DNA of 41,800 nucleotides from an uncultured Bacillota bacterium (lineage in GTDB: Bacteria > Bacillota > Clostridia > Peptostreptococcales > Anaerovoracaceae): contig CASFMJ010000086.1 of the NCBI GenBank assembly GCA_949295785.1, positions 1 through 41,800 on the forward strand, given 5' to 3'. The notes under the pieces were generated by a model. The model saw nothing but the letters and a program-made list of their open reading frames with translations. It was not told the origin of the DNA and ran no database searches. This document shows, one piece after another, positions 26,452-34,945 of this stretch (its first letter is position 1; every line of letters begins with the position of its first letter). The translations under genes and the position numbers were made by a program.

Positions 26452-26493
26452 TGTACCATAGAAGATATATCTTTTAACAGGAGGAAATTTATT

Positions 26494-26664
26494 ATGGCTT
26501 ACAAAATCACAGATGCTTGTATCGCTTGCGGAGCTTGCGCAGCAGAGTGCCCTGTTGAGGCTATCAGTGAAGGTGAAAACATCTATGTAATCGATGCTGA
26601 TGCTTGTATCGACTGCGGTTCATGTGCAGACGCCTGCCCTGTAGATGCACCTGTAGAAGGCTAA
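26494..26664 (+). CDS. 2[4Fe-4S] ferredoxin, clostridial type
   Basis: A small electron carrier of 56 residues with two CxxCxxCxxxCP clusters: CIACGACAAECP (residues 9-20) and CIDCGSCADACP (38-49). It starts MAYKITDACI, as classic clostridial ferredoxins do, with AGGAGG 9 nt before the ATG. It carries electrons in anaerobic reactions such as pyruvate oxidation or hydrogen production. Monocistronic, ending at a strong terminator. Confidence 0.97.
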   Translation: MAYKITDACIACGACAAECPVEAISEGENIYVIDADACIDCGSCADACPVDAPVEG

Positions 26665-26684
26665 TATCTTAGCATGATTCCAAC

Positions 26685-26712
26685 AAAAAACGGCCTGTGT
26701 GGCCGTTTTTTT
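26685..26712. terminator. Bidirectional terminator between ferredoxin and rex
   Basis: Stem AAAAACGGCC / GGCCGTTTTT with a 5-nt loop and long T tracts on both sides. It serves the converging ferredoxin and rex transcripts. Confidence 0.9.
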
Positions 26713-26714
26713 CT

Positions 26715-27356
26715 TTATTTTTTTTCTTCTTCACTGTCACCCATATAGTATACGAGAGCATGCAGACTGTCGCTCATATGGACATTTTCCACAGCCACTG
26801 TCTCAGGCAGTTCCAGATCTACTGCAGTCAGGTTCCATATACCTTTGATGCCTGCTGCTGTCACCGTATCTGCAACAATCTGCGCTTTTTCTGCCGGAAC
26901 GGTTATCACAGCAATATCAACATTTTCCTTCTTTACAAAATCATGCAGAGAACCGCAGGTCATTATCTGTGCATCTTTGAACCGGACATCCTGTATTATC
27001 TGCTTTACATCAAATATGCCCACAATATGGAAGTTGGGCTCGTTATTGGATATATAGCTGGCTATGGCCTGGCCCAGACGACCGTAGCCTACAACAACCA
27101 TTTTATATGTTCTGTCAAGACCAAGAATGGTGCCTATCTGATCGTGGAGGTTTTCCACACTATATCCGTATCCCTGCTGTCCGAATCCTCCGAAATTATT
27201 GAGGTCCTGACGTATCTGAGAAGCTGTATATCCTATAAGCACGCTCAGATCCTTTGAGGAAATCTTCTCTACACCTTTTTTCTCAAGTTCTTTAAGATAC
27301 CTTCTGTATCTAGGCAATCTTTTTATTACTGCCCTGGAAATCTGTCTGTCTTTCAT
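26715..27356 (-). CDS. rex: Redox-sensing transcriptional repressor Rex
   Basis: Senses the NADH/NAD+ ratio and represses fermentation and respiration genes when NADH is low. N-terminal winged helix (ISRAVIKRLPRYRRYLKELEKKGVEKISSKDLSVLIGYTASQIRQDLNNFG, about residues 6-57) and C-terminal Rossmann domain with VVVGYGRLGQAIASY near residue 89-103. Length 213 residues is normal. I found no convincing Rex operator (TTGTTAANNNNTTAACAA) in this window. Confidence 0.96.
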   Translation of the reverse strand: MKDRQISRAVIKRLPRYRRYLKELEKKGVEKISSKDLSVLIGYTASQIRQDLNNFGGFGQQGYGYSVENLHDQIGTILGLDRTYKMVVVGYGRLGQAIASYISNNEPNFHIVGIFDVKQIIQDVRFKDAQIMTCGSLHDFVKKENVDIAVITVPAEKAQIVADTVTAAGIKGIWNLTAVDLELPETVAVENVHMSDSLHALVYYMGDSEEEKK

Positions 27357-27427
27357 TGCCTTTTCTCTCCTCTTCTTATATTTATACGCCTCCGGTAATG
27401 CCCCACGCGGCTTATTACTGTGAAATC

Positions 27428-27452
27428 AAAACCCGCGTTTTTTGGCGCGGGC
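27428..27452 (-). terminator. Terminator of acpP
   Basis: Minus-strand stem GCCCGCG / CGCGGGT followed by TTTGATTT, about 30 nt after the acpP stop. Confidence 0.8.
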
Positions 27453-27480
27453 TTAGGCTTTGTCTTTTGTCTTTTACAGT

Positions 27481-27708
27481 CTATTTGACATCCTCTACAT
27501 ATTTTACCAGATCTCTGACAGTCTGGAACTTTTCAGCCTCTTCGTCAGGAATCTCTATGCCGTACTCGTCCTCTATAGCCATGATGATCTCTACTGCATC
27601 CAGTGAATCAGCAGAAAGGTCTTTCATAAGATTGGTATCCATTGTAACCTCTGATTCATCTACCTGTAACTGTTCTATAATGATGTCTCTTATCTTCTCA
27701 AAAATCAT
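27481..27708 (-). CDS. acpP: Acyl carrier protein
   Basis: Carries the growing acyl chain in fatty acid synthesis on a 4'-phosphopantetheine. The attachment Ser is in the DSL motif of [20 protein letters not shown] (about residues 33-52). 75 residues is typical. It is a single-gene unit with its own promoter and terminator, not in a fab operon. Confidence 0.97.
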   Translation of the reverse strand: MIFEKIRDIIIEQLQVDESEVTMDTNLMKDLSADSLDAVEIIMAIEDEYGIEIPDEEAEKFQTVRDLVKYVEDVK

Positions 27709-27750
27709 ATTAAGCCTCCGTTCTGTTTGCTTGTCGTTAAACTATGGTTT

Positions 27751-27779
27751 ATTATAATTACTTTTCCACTTATTTGCAA
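27751..27779 (-). promoter_or_regulatory. SigA promoter of acpP
   Basis: Minus-strand TTGCAA (27774-27779), 17-bp spacer, TATAAT (27751-27756), about 40 nt before the acpP start. Confidence 0.85.
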
Positions 27780-27819
27780 GGATATTTTTCATATTCATTG
27801 TGAAAATTTCTTCAAAAAA

Positions 27820-29748
27820 CTACTCCATGGCCATCCACTCTTCCAGCCTGTTATCATACTCTTTTTTGGTTTCATCAAGCTGTGCGGCCAGCTGCTCAAG
27901 CAATGCATAGTCGGAAAGATTTTCCGGAAGACACATTTTCTTTTCAAGATCATCAATCTGCTTTTCCAGCTCTGCTATATCTTCCTCAAGTTTTTCTCTG
28001 TCCCGTGCTTTTCTTCTGGCTGCGGCTTCTTCAGCTTTCTTTTTGCGTCTAAGCTCTTCTGATGAAAGTTCTTTTTCCTCTGTCTGATGTTCCTGCAGAG
28101 CCATATTCTCCAGATATCTTTTACCCGACTGGATGCTGCTTTTCTTCTCCATGTAATAATCATACTTTCCAAGATACTCGACTATTCCATCAGGAGTCAG
28201 TTCCAGAATTCTGTCAGGTATTTTCTGCAGGAAATATCTGTCGTGAGAAATGATCACAGCTGTTCCCGGAAATTCTGCAAGAGCATCTTCAAATACTTCC
28301 TTGGACTCTATATCCATGTGATTGGTTGGTTCGTCCAGAAGAAGTGTATTGGCGCCGCCCAGCATGAGCTTGAGCAGCGAAAGTCTTGCCTTTTCGCCTC
28401 CGCTGAGATCTCCTACCCTGACAAAAACATCATCACCTTTAAAAAGAAACCTTCCTAAAAGACTTCTCATACTGGTATCTGTATAAAGGCGATATGTCTC
28501 TTTCATTTCTTCAAGGACAGTATTTGACGGATTAAGCAGCAGCTGTCCCTGATCATAATACCCGAAGGTCACATTATGCCCTATCTTTATCCTGCCTGAA
28601 TCAGGCAGCTGTTCTCTCATTATAAGTTTAAGCAGTGTCGTCTTGCCGATACCGTTTCGGCCGACTATACAGATCTTTTCGCCTTTTTTTATATCCATAT
28701 TCACGTGGTCAAACAGTATGCGCCTTCCGTTCTTCCGGGCAAAGGATTTTTTCAGTTCTTCAGTCATTATCACATCACTGCCGGACTGAAAGTCCTGTGT
28801 GAACTGTATCTTCATTCTTCCCTCAGACGTTTCGGGTTTTTCAAGTCTGTCTACCATATCAAGGCGTTTTTCTCTGGATCTGGCTCTCTTTGCAAGGTGC
28901 TCGGTGCCGCGTTCTTTCATGTGCCGTATAATATCTTCCTGCCTGCGTATTTCACGCTGCTGGTTTTCGTATGCCCTCATTTCAGCTTCTCTGAGCTGTC
29001 TCTTTTTTTCGGCAAACTGATCGTAATTTCCCTCATAAACTCTCAGCCTGTGATGCTCAATCTCAAATATACGGTTTACACTTTTATTAAGAAAATATCT
29101 GTCATGGGATACTATAATCATGCTTCCCTTGTATGAAGCCAGATATTGTTCCAGCCATTTAAGCATTCCTATATCCAGATGGTTGGTGGGCTCATCCAGG
29201 ATCAGAAGCTGTGGTTTTTCCAGCAGCAGAGCCGCCAGAGCAAGCCTGGTTCTTTCACCGCCTGAAAGAGTCTTTATGGGCTTGTCATATGTTTCAGGGC
29301 CAAAAGCCATGGAAGTAAGGATTCCGGCCGCTTCCGATCTGTAAGTATATCCGCCTCTTCTTTCAAATTCCTGCTGAAGCCGGTCAAGCCTGTTAATAAG
29401 ATTTTCATTTCCGGGGTCTGCGGTTATCTGATCGGCAGTATCTGCAATCTCTGCTTCAAGTCTTTTTACACCGTCAAAGGTTTTCTGTATTTCTTCCATA
29501 ACAGTACTGTCAGGAAGAAAATTGTCCCTCTGCTTCAGATATCCTATCTTTGTGTCCGAAGATATAAAAATCCGGCCTTCATCAGGCTGACTGTTACCTG
29601 TGATCATATTCAGCAGCGTGGTCTTGCCTGCTCCGTTTCTTCCCACCAGTCCTATCCGGTCACCATTGTTCACATGAAAATTCACATCCTGAAGTATCAC
29701 GTCAGTTCCATATGCTTTTGTAATATTGCTGGCAGATAAAACTATCAT
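27820..29748 (-). CDS. ABC-F family ATPase (YdiF-like)
   Basis: A soluble protein of 642 residues with two ABC cassettes and no membrane domain, so an ABC-F factor that acts on the ribosome rather than a transporter. Walker A motifs are GRNGAGKTT (about 37-45) and GRNGIGKTT (about 361-369); signatures LSGGERTRL and LSGGEKARL; Walker B LILDEPTNHLD and LLLDEPTNHMD. The inter-domain linker (about 240-315) is charged, as expected. The C-terminal 110 residues form a Lys/Glu-rich coiled coil as in YdiF. Last gene of the ribU-tsa operon. Confidence 0.94.
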   Translation of the reverse strand: MIVLSASNITKAYGTDVILQDVNFHVNNGDRIGLVGRNGAGKTTLLNMITGNSQPDEGRIFISSDTKIGYLKQRDNFLPDSTVMEEIQKTFDGVKRLEAEIADTADQITADPGNENLINRLDRLQQEFERRGGYTYRSEAAGILTSMAFGPETYDKPIKTLSGGERTRLALAALLLEKPQLLILDEPTNHLDIGMLKWLEQYLASYKGSMIIVSHDRYFLNKSVNRIFEIEHHRLRVYEGNYDQFAEKKRQLREAEMRAYENQQREIRRQEDIIRHMKERGTEHLAKRARSREKRLDMVDRLEKPETSEGRMKIQFTQDFQSGSDVIMTEELKKSFARKNGRRILFDHVNMDIKKGEKICIVGRNGIGKTTLLKLIMREQLPDSGRIKIGHNVTFGYYDQGQLLLNPSNTVLEEMKETYRLYTDTSMRSLLGRFLFKGDDVFVRVGDLSGGEKARLSLLKLMLGGANTLLLDEPTNHMDIESKEVFEDALAEFPGTAVIISHDRYFLQKIPDRILELTPDGIVEYLGKYDYYMEKKSSIQSGKRYLENMALQEHQTEEKELSSEELRRKKKAEEAAARRKARDREKLEEDIAELEKQIDDLEKKMCLPENLSDYALLEQLAAQLDETKKEYDNRLEEWMAME

Positions 29749-29757
29749 GTTCTTCTC

Positions 29758-30801
29758 CTAAAGAGGCAGTCCTGCATATGCATCCATGGCCAGGCCTTCA
29801 AGGCCGGCATCAGAACTGTCCCCGTTTTCTCTTTCATTCATATATCTGTAATATGCGGCACACCCGATCATTGCCGCGTTGTCTGTACATAGCAGCGGGG
29901 ATGGCACATAAAGCCTTATTCCGTTTTTCTTACATGCAGCTTCAAGAGCCGCCCTTAATGCCGAATTTGCTGCTACACCTCCGGCCAATGCAAGTTTGTC
30001 ATACCCGAGGCTCTTGGTGGCAGAAACCGCTTTTTCAACTATAACATCAACCACAGCCTGCTGGAATCCTGCTGCCACATCAGCTTTGTTCACTTCTTTT
30101 CCTGACTGCTGCTGTGTGTTCACATAATTTAACACAGCTGTCTTAAGACCGCTGAAGCTGAAATCATAGCTGTCTTTTTCAAGCATTATTCTTTTAAAAT
30201 GTATGGCATCCGGATCTCCCTCTTTTGCCAGTTTGTCTATCTTGGGTCCCCCGGGATATCCAAGGCCAAGGACTCTTGCCACCTTATCGTATGCTTCTCC
30301 TGCCGCATCATCTCTGGTACTTCCCATCACACGGCATTTTGTGTAGCTTTCCATTGCCGCTATATTGGTATGTCCTCCGCTTACGATGAGAGCCGCAAAG
30401 GGTGGCTCAAGATCAGGATGCTGGATAAAATCAGCCGAAATATGCCCCATTATATGATTGACACCTATAATAGGTATATCCGTAGCATAAGCCACTGCTT
30501 TGGCTGTTGCGATTCCTATAAGCAGCGCTCCCACAAGACCCGGTCCGCAGGTGACTCCAATAAGATCAATATCCTTAAGAGTTACGTCTGCCTGCTCAAG
30601 GGCTTTTTCCATTACCTCATTTATGTTTTCAAGATGGTGTCTGGCAGCAATCTCAGGCACCACTCCGCCGTAATGTTTAAATATATCTATCTGTGATGAA
30701 ATAATATTGGACAGCACCTGCCTTCCGTCTGCCACCACCGCTACAGCAGTTTCGTCGCAGCTGGATTCAAATGCCATCGTCAAAAATTTTCCGTCTTTCA
30801 T
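29758..30801 (-). CDS. tsaD: tRNA threonylcarbamoyladenosine transferase TsaD
   Basis: Transfers the threonylcarbamoyl group to A37 of ANN-decoding tRNAs, making t6A, together with TsaB and TsaE. The metal site HIMGH is at residues 116-120, after the [14 protein letters not shown]-terminal signature. SFSGLKTAV and [10 protein letters not shown] are also present. The ATG at 30801 has AAGGA upstream. Essential in many bacteria. It lies downstream of tsaE, tsaB and rimI in one operon. Confidence 0.98.
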   Translation of the reverse strand: MKDGKFLTMAFESSCDETAVAVVADGRQVLSNIISSQIDIFKHYGGVVPEIAARHHLENINEVMEKALEQADVTLKDIDLIGVTCGPGLVGALLIGIATAKAVAYATDIPIIGVNHIMGHISADFIQHPDLEPPFAALIVSGGHTNIAAMESYTKCRVMGSTRDDAAGEAYDKVARVLGLGYPGGPKIDKLAKEGDPDAIHFKRIMLEKDSYDFSFSGLKTAVLNYVNTQQQSGKEVNKADVAAGFQQAVVDVIVEKAVSATKSLGYDKLALAGGVAANSALRAALEAACKKNGIRLYVPSPLLCTDNAAMIGCAAYYRYMNERENGDSSDAGLEGLAMDAYAGLPL

Positions 30802-30836
30802 TTTTATTCCTTCTGCCGCCTTTCATGGCCAAATAA

Positions 30837-31298
30837 CTATTCCCGCCACATGATCAGCGCATCTTCGCCGTTATCTTCGTAATATCCGGGTCTTATGGCG
30901 GTTCCTTTAAACCCGTATTTTTCGTAAAATTTTATGGCTTTAATATTGCCGGTTCTAACTTCAAGTGTATGCTTTTTTATACCGGCAGATCCGGTCACTT
31001 CAAGCATGACATCCATCATGGCCGATGCTATATGTTTTCTCCTGAAACGCGGGTCAACTGCCACATTTGTTATATGGCCCTCATCCAAGATGTTCCATAT
31101 GCCCATATAGCCGGCCACATTCCCCGAAATCTCGGCAACGATATAAAAAGATAATTTGTTTTCCAGCACATCAGATCTTACCGATTCAATGGACCATGGA
31201 TCATTGAAACATATCTTTTCCAGCTCGGCTATTTCCTCTACGTCTCTCTCCTCTGCCCTTCTGATAATGAGGTCTTTGGTACGGATATCTTCTGTCAT
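30837..31298 (-). CDS. rimI: RimI-type GNAT N-acetyltransferase
   Basis: Acetylates a protein N-terminus from acetyl-CoA; RimI in E. coli acts on ribosomal protein S18. The 153-residue GNAT domain has the N-terminal AELEKICFNDPWSIES, the acetyl-CoA loop VDPRFRRKHIASAMM (RxxRK in place of the common RGxG) and EVRTGNIKAIKFYEKYGFKGTAIRPGYY, characteristic of RimI. Its ATG overlaps the tsaB stop (ATGA). The tsaB-rimI-tsaD order is conserved. Confidence 0.93.
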   Translation of the reverse strand: MTEDIRTKDLIIRRAEERDVEEIAELEKICFNDPWSIESVRSDVLENKLSFYIVAEISGNVAGYMGIWNILDEGHITNVAVDPRFRRKHIASAMMDVMLEVTGSAGIKKHTLEVRTGNIKAIKFYEKYGFKGTAIRPGYYEDNGEDALIMWRE

Positions 31299-31996
31299 AT
31301 CTTAAGACTCCCGTCTTCCAGTTTCTGCTGGGCCTCTGCTTTTCTCATATAATCCGGCAGCAGTCTTCCTGCCTCTTGCGCCTGACCATTCTTTATCATT
31401 TCACGGGCCAGAAGTCCTACAGACGCTGCATCCTGATATCTGTCTTCTTCAGGTGCAATACAGTAATCTTCAGGAGACAGGCGCTTACTTATAATATCCT
31501 TATACGCGTCTGCCCCGTCTCCGTAGAAACAGACTCTGTGCCCCTGAGGCAGTACCTTGTCACATATTACTGACAGCACATCTTCCAGCATGCATGCGCA
31601 TCCTTCCATAAATCCGTCCACTATGCCGTATACCTGTCCTCTTCTGGCATATATTATGCCGCAGGTGACTTTCTCTTTATCGGCTGCCGGTTTATAGCAG
31701 AAAGCATCAAGGGTGGGCACTGCCACAGCAGGTATTTCCAGCGCCTGTGCCAGAGCTCTTGCCGTTGCCACTCCTATACGTATGCCGGTGAATGAACCCG
31801 GTCCTTTAGAAGCTGCTATATATGAAATTTGTTCTTTTTTTATGCCGCATTTGTCCAGCAGCTGCTTTATCAGCGGCATAAGGTCTCTCAAATGATTTCT
31901 CTGTTCCAAAGAACGCAGTTCCGCAAGTATCCTGTCGTCATCAAGAACTGCAACGGAACACAGCGGACCTGTAGTTTCAACAGCTAAAATGTACAT
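31295..31996 (-). CDS. tsaB: TsaB, t6A complex subunit
   Basis: TsaB is a catalytically inactive paralogue of TsaD that forms the scaffold of the TsaBDE complex. MYILAVETTGPLCSVAVLDDD at the start and AASKGPGSFTGIRIGVATARALAQAL (about residues 63-88) are diagnostic. 233 residues is typical. It overlaps tsaE by 13 nt and rimI by 4 nt, so all are translationally coupled. Confidence 0.96.
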   Translation of the reverse strand: MYILAVETTGPLCSVAVLDDDRILAELRSLEQRNHLRDLMPLIKQLLDKCGIKKEQISYIAASKGPGSFTGIRIGVATARALAQALEIPAVAVPTLDAFCYKPAADKEKVTCGIIYARRGQVYGIVDGFMEGCACMLEDVLSVICDKVLPQGHRVCFYGDGADAYKDIISKRLSPEDYCIAPEEDRYQDAASVGLLAREMIKNGQAQEAGRLLPDYMRKAEAQQKLEDGSLKI

Positions 31997-32412
31997 CTGT
32001 AAATTCGTTCTCCTTCTTTATCACCGTACCGGATTCTTATATGCAAGGCGTCCTCCGGGATCTGGTCTGCCACCATATCTGCCCATTCCACCACGCACAG
32101 TCCGTTTCCTTCAAAATATTCTTCTGCTCCGATGTCAAACAATTCTTCGGGATCACATAGTCTGTAGACATCAAAATGATAAAGCGGCAGCCTTCCGCTG
32201 TGATATTCTTTTACTATTGTAAATGTCGGACTGCTGACCGTTTCGGTAACTCCCAGTCCTTCTGCTATATATTTTGTAAGAGTGGTCTTTCCTGTCCCCA
32301 GATCTCCTTCCAGCGCGATGACCTGCCCTTCGGAGGCTCTTTTACCAAGATCAATTCCAAAGGCTCTTACTTCTTCCTCATCTTTCATTTTAAGTTCTCT
32401 TCTCAGCATCAT
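31984..32412 (-). CDS. tsaE: TsaE, ATPase of t6A synthesis
   Basis: ATPase that resets the TsaBD complex. Walker A LEGDLGTGKTTLTKYI lies near residues 39-54, followed by SSPTFTIVKEYHSGRLPLYHFDVYRL, the family signature. 142 residues is normal. The ATG at 32412 has AAAGG 9 nt upstream; another ATG lies 8 codons on. Only 13 nt separate it from the ribU stop, so it is read from the ribU promoter unless there is a promoter inside ribU. Confidence 0.95.
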   Translation of the reverse strand: MMLRRELKMKDEEEVRAFGIDLGKRASEGQVIALEGDLGTGKTTLTKYIAEGLGVTETVSSPTFTIVKEYHSGRLPLYHFDVYRLCDPEELFDIGAEEYFEGNGLCVVEWADMVADQIPEDALHIRIRYGDKEGERIYRCTF

Positions 32413-32425
32413 GACTTGCCGCCTT

Positions 32426-32968
32426 TCATCTGTGCAGAAACGGTGATATCCTCTTATAAAGAATAAATGTTACGATGCTGTTTATACCTGCTTTTACCAC
32501 GTTGAAAAGCAATATGAACGGCATCAGTTCCATCACGGCATCAAGAGGCCATCCGGTAAATGCCGGTGTGATAAACATGTTAGCTACAAACATTACCGCA
32601 GTCATAGCTGCGGTACCTGCCAAAAGTCCTATTACAGCCGCCTTCTTTGTCTTGTGATACCTGTATATTGTTCCGGATGTCATCACAAGAGCTGCTGTGG
32701 CAAGAATGTGCATGATTATACCGTACATACCGCTGGCTGCACTGACAGTGAAGCCCTGTATCAGTGAAGTCACAACTGTCAGCACGACACCTGCCACGGG
32801 TCCGAATGCAAAGGTTCCTATCAGGATCGGAATATCTGCCGGATCGTATTCAAGAAACGATACCATTGGAAAGATCGGGAAATGTATCACCATGACAAGT
32901 ACTATGGATATGGCTACCAGCATGGCCATCTTTGCCAGTCTGGCGCTCTTTGTCTTATTATTGTTCAT
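32426..32968 (-). CDS. ribU: ECF transporter S component for riboflavin, RibU
   Basis: Membrane substrate-binding subunit that takes up riboflavin with the shared EcfA/EcfA'/EcfT module, which is not encoded here. The 180-residue protein has about six hydrophobic segments and the RibU signature FLEYDPADIPILIGTFAFGP near residue 38-57. The FMN riboswitch upstream independently confirms a flavin substrate. AAAGGAAG precedes the ATG and can be masked by pairing with the leader. Confidence 0.95.
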   Translation of the reverse strand: MNNNKTKSARLAKMAMLVAISIVLVMVIHFPIFPMVSFLEYDPADIPILIGTFAFGPVAGVVLTVVTSLIQGFTVSAASGMYGIIMHILATAALVMTSGTIYRYHKTKKAAVIGLLAGTAAMTAVMFVANMFITPAFTGWPLDAVMELMPFILLFNVVKAGINSIVTFILYKRISPFLHR

Positions 32969-32973
32969 AATAT

Positions 32974-33066
32974 CTTCCTTTCTGATTCTTATATATCACG
33001 GTGAATATGCAGCAACTCGTAAGGAAGGGCATAAGGAAAGCCTTGATACATGCAAATATCAAGGCT
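32974..33066 (-). promoter_or_regulatory. Expression platform of the ribU riboswitch
   Basis: Between aptamer and ribU the leader has a perfect 10-bp hairpin AGCCTTGATA / TATCAAGGCT (33039-33066), followed only by TTCCTT rather than a real T run. A CTTCCTT segment (opposite strand of 33021-33027) is complementary to the AAGGAAG of the ribU ribosome-binding site (32974-32980). This suggests control of translation by masking the ribosome-binding site, perhaps with some transcription effect. Confidence 0.5.
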
Positions 33067-33111
33067 CTGCAAAACACATACTGCTAATGTCTTAAAACTT
33101 ATATCAGTCTT

Positions 33112-33248
33112 TGTTTCTCCCATCCGGACTATACCGTCGGTCCGGGAATCTCACCCGATCAGCGCAGAATTCTTTTCTAAAAACGTATTTTATTCCTGCG
33201 CTCGCGGACTATACCGCCGGTGAGGAATCTCACCTCGCCCTGAAACAC
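33112..33248 (-). ncRNA. FMN riboswitch (RFN element)
   Basis: The minus strand carries the conserved RFN core in order: P1 arm GTTTC, CAGGG, GGTGAGATTCCTCACC, GGCGGTATAGTCCGCGAG, a variable stem (GCGCAG / CTGCGC), then GATCGGGTGAGATTCCCG, CGACGGTATAGTCCGGATG and the closing GGGAGAAAC. It binds FMN and normally turns riboflavin genes off when FMN is plentiful. It precedes ribU. Confidence 0.96.
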
Positions 33249-33262
33249 ATCGCATATTCACA

Positions 33263-34699
33263 TTAGCCATTATAGTCTTCTGACGACATTTTGTAAATAG
33301 CTTCGGCATATATTTTTGTCATTAGCATAAGTCTGTCAAGATCAATATATTCGTCTTTCTGATGCATCACATCCTCATCGCCGGGGAACAGAGCTCCGAA
33401 AGCCATTATACCGGGAGTTGCTCTTGCATAAGTGCCTCCTCCTATTACAAGAGGCTGAGAATCATTATCGCCGGTGTGTTTTCTGTATATTTCAAGAAGA
33501 GTCCTTACCATCAGGCTGTCAGGTTCCATGTAAAGGGGATCTTTACTGCTTAGTTTGACCAGCCCTATATCATATCTTTCAAGTATCGGTTCCATCTGGC
33601 CGTATATCTTATCTTCACTGAAAGTTACCGGATATCTGATGTTTATGGTAAATTTTCCTGCTTCTCTGTCCATTTCAGCCATACCGACGTTAAATACCAG
33701 ATCTCCCGATTTATCATCACTGAGTTTTATTCCCAGTTTTTCACCGTCAAGGCAGAAACCTATATAGCGATTATAGAAATCTATAAAATCATTTTGTTCC
33801 TCATTGACAAAATTAAGTCTTCCAAGGAACATCATCATGATTGAAATCGCATTGAGCCCTGCGCAAGGCTTGGCTCCGTGTGCAGAAACGCCTGCAGATG
33901 TTATCTCCAGTGATTTGCCCATGCCTCTGCAGCTGATTTTGTATCCTGTTTCTTCTTTAAATGCTTCAGCCAGTTTCCTTATCTCATCATACTTTTCTGT
34001 ATCAGGGCTGTTTACAACCGCACGGCAGGCATCAGCCACACTGTTTGGAGCATTGCCTCCCTTTACAGATCTGAGTTCAAGGCCGTTTGCACTGTTTTTA
34101 CCGAATTTCTTTGCAAATTCGAAAATAAGCATGCCTTTTTCCCCGTTTATAAGAGGAAAATCAGCATCAGGGGTAAATCCCAAATCCGGGCGTTTCTCTT
34201 TGGAGAAATAATACTCCATGCCCTTCCAGTCAGTCTCTTCGTCCAGCCCGAGTATGAGCCTTATTGTTGCCGAAGGCACATATCCGGCATCTTTCAGTGC
34301 CTTCATAGCATAAAGGCATGAAATCACAGGTCCTTTGTTATCGCTGGTTCCTCTGCCATAGAGCTTCCCGTCATGGATTTCTCCTCCATAAGGCGGATAT
34401 GTCCATCCGTTTCCTGCAGGCACCACATCAAGATGGCCTATCACTGCCATTATCTTTTCACCGGTGCCGGGAAAGTCTATGTGGCCGCCGTAGTTATCCA
34501 CATTTTTTGTTTCAAATCCCAGGCTCCGTCCTATTTCCAGGGTGGTCTCAAGAGCTTCTCCCACTCCCTGCCCGAAGGGGTGCACCTTATTATCGGCTCC
34601 TATAAAACTTTCGCCCTCCTCGCTGTTTACTCTGACAACCTGCTGGAGGGCTGAAATCATATCTTCCCTGTTTTTCTCAAGGAAAACTTCCCAGTTCAT
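33263..34699 (-). CDS. pepV: M20-family dipeptidase PepV
   Basis: Zinc dipeptidase of the PepV type, cutting dipeptides in the cytosol. VIGHLDVVPAGNGWTYPPYG (metal His and catalytic Asp, about residues 87-106), LYGRGTSDNKGP (about 113-124) and LGLDEETDWKGM (about 149-160) are the M20 metal and catalytic motifs; a lid domain covers about 190-380. 478 residues is typical. The start has no gap from the NifU-like gene (2 nt). It looks like the last gene of the Liv operon, a sensible partner for peptide and amino acid use. The ribU promoter lies inside its last codons. Confidence 0.95.
   Translation of the reverse strand: MNWEVFLEKNREDMISALQQVVRVNSEEGESFIGADNKVHPFGQGVGEALETTLEIGRSLGFETKNVDNYGGHIDFPGTGEKIMAVIGHLDVVPAGNGWTYPPYGGEIHDGKLYGRGTSDNKGPVISCLYAMKALKDAGYVPSATIRLILGLDEETDWKGMEYYFSKEKRPDLGFTPDADFPLINGEKGMLIFEFAKKFGKNSANGLELRSVKGGNAPNSVADACRAVVNSPDTEKYDEIRKLAEAFKEETGYKISCRGMGKSLEITSAGVSAHGAKPCAGLNAISIMMMFLGRLNFVNEEQNDFIDFYNRYIGFCLDGEKLGIKLSDDKSGDLVFNVGMAEMDREAGKFTINIRYPVTFSEDKIYGQMEPILERYDIGLVKLSSKDPLYMEPDSLMVRTLLEIYRKHTGDNDSQPLVIGGGTYARATPGIMAFGALFPGDEDVMHQKDEYIDLDRLMLMTKIYAEAIYKMSSEDYNG
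33269..33297 (-). promoter_or_regulatory. ribU promoter inside the 3' end of pepV
   Basis: Minus-strand TTTACA (33292-33297), 17-bp spacer, TATAAT (33269-33274). The -10 overlaps the last pepV codons (GAC TAT AAT GGC TAA). Transcription would start near 33262, right at the pepV stop and about 14 nt before the aptamer. Confidence 0.8.
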
Positions 34700-34701
34700 T
34701 A

Positions 34702-34923
34702 TTAAACTGCCTCTACTCCTTTGATTTCAGGGTAGCTTTCTTTTATTATTCTTTCCACTACTCCCTTTATGGTCATCTGTGCACCCGGGCATCCTGCGCA
34801 GTGACCCTGAAGTCTTACTTTTACCACATTATCTGCAGTAAGTTCAACAAATTCAATATCTCCTCCATCTCTCTGAAGGAAAGGCCTGATCTGGCCTATG
34901 GCGTCTTTTATCTTTTCTTCCAT
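34702..34923 (-). CDS. NifU C-terminal-domain Fe-S scaffold protein
   Basis: A 73-residue protein made only of the NifU C-terminal domain. The Fe-S binding CxxC is in HCAGCPGAQMTIKGVVE (about residues 43-59), and RPFLQRDGGDIEFVEL is the N-terminal signature. Such Nfu proteins carry or deliver 4Fe-4S clusters. It lies between a Liv-type binding protein and pepV with tight spacing. Confidence 0.93.
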   Translation of the reverse strand: MEEKIKDAIGQIRPFLQRDGGDIEFVELTADNVVKVRLQGHCAGCPGAQMTIKGVVERIIKESYPEIKGVEAV

Positions 34924-34945
34924 TTTATCTCTCCTTTATTCTATT

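Noticed and set aside
26400..27430. A Rex operator near rex or ferredoxin
   Set aside because: I found no TTGTTAANNNNTTAACAA-like sequence in this region.
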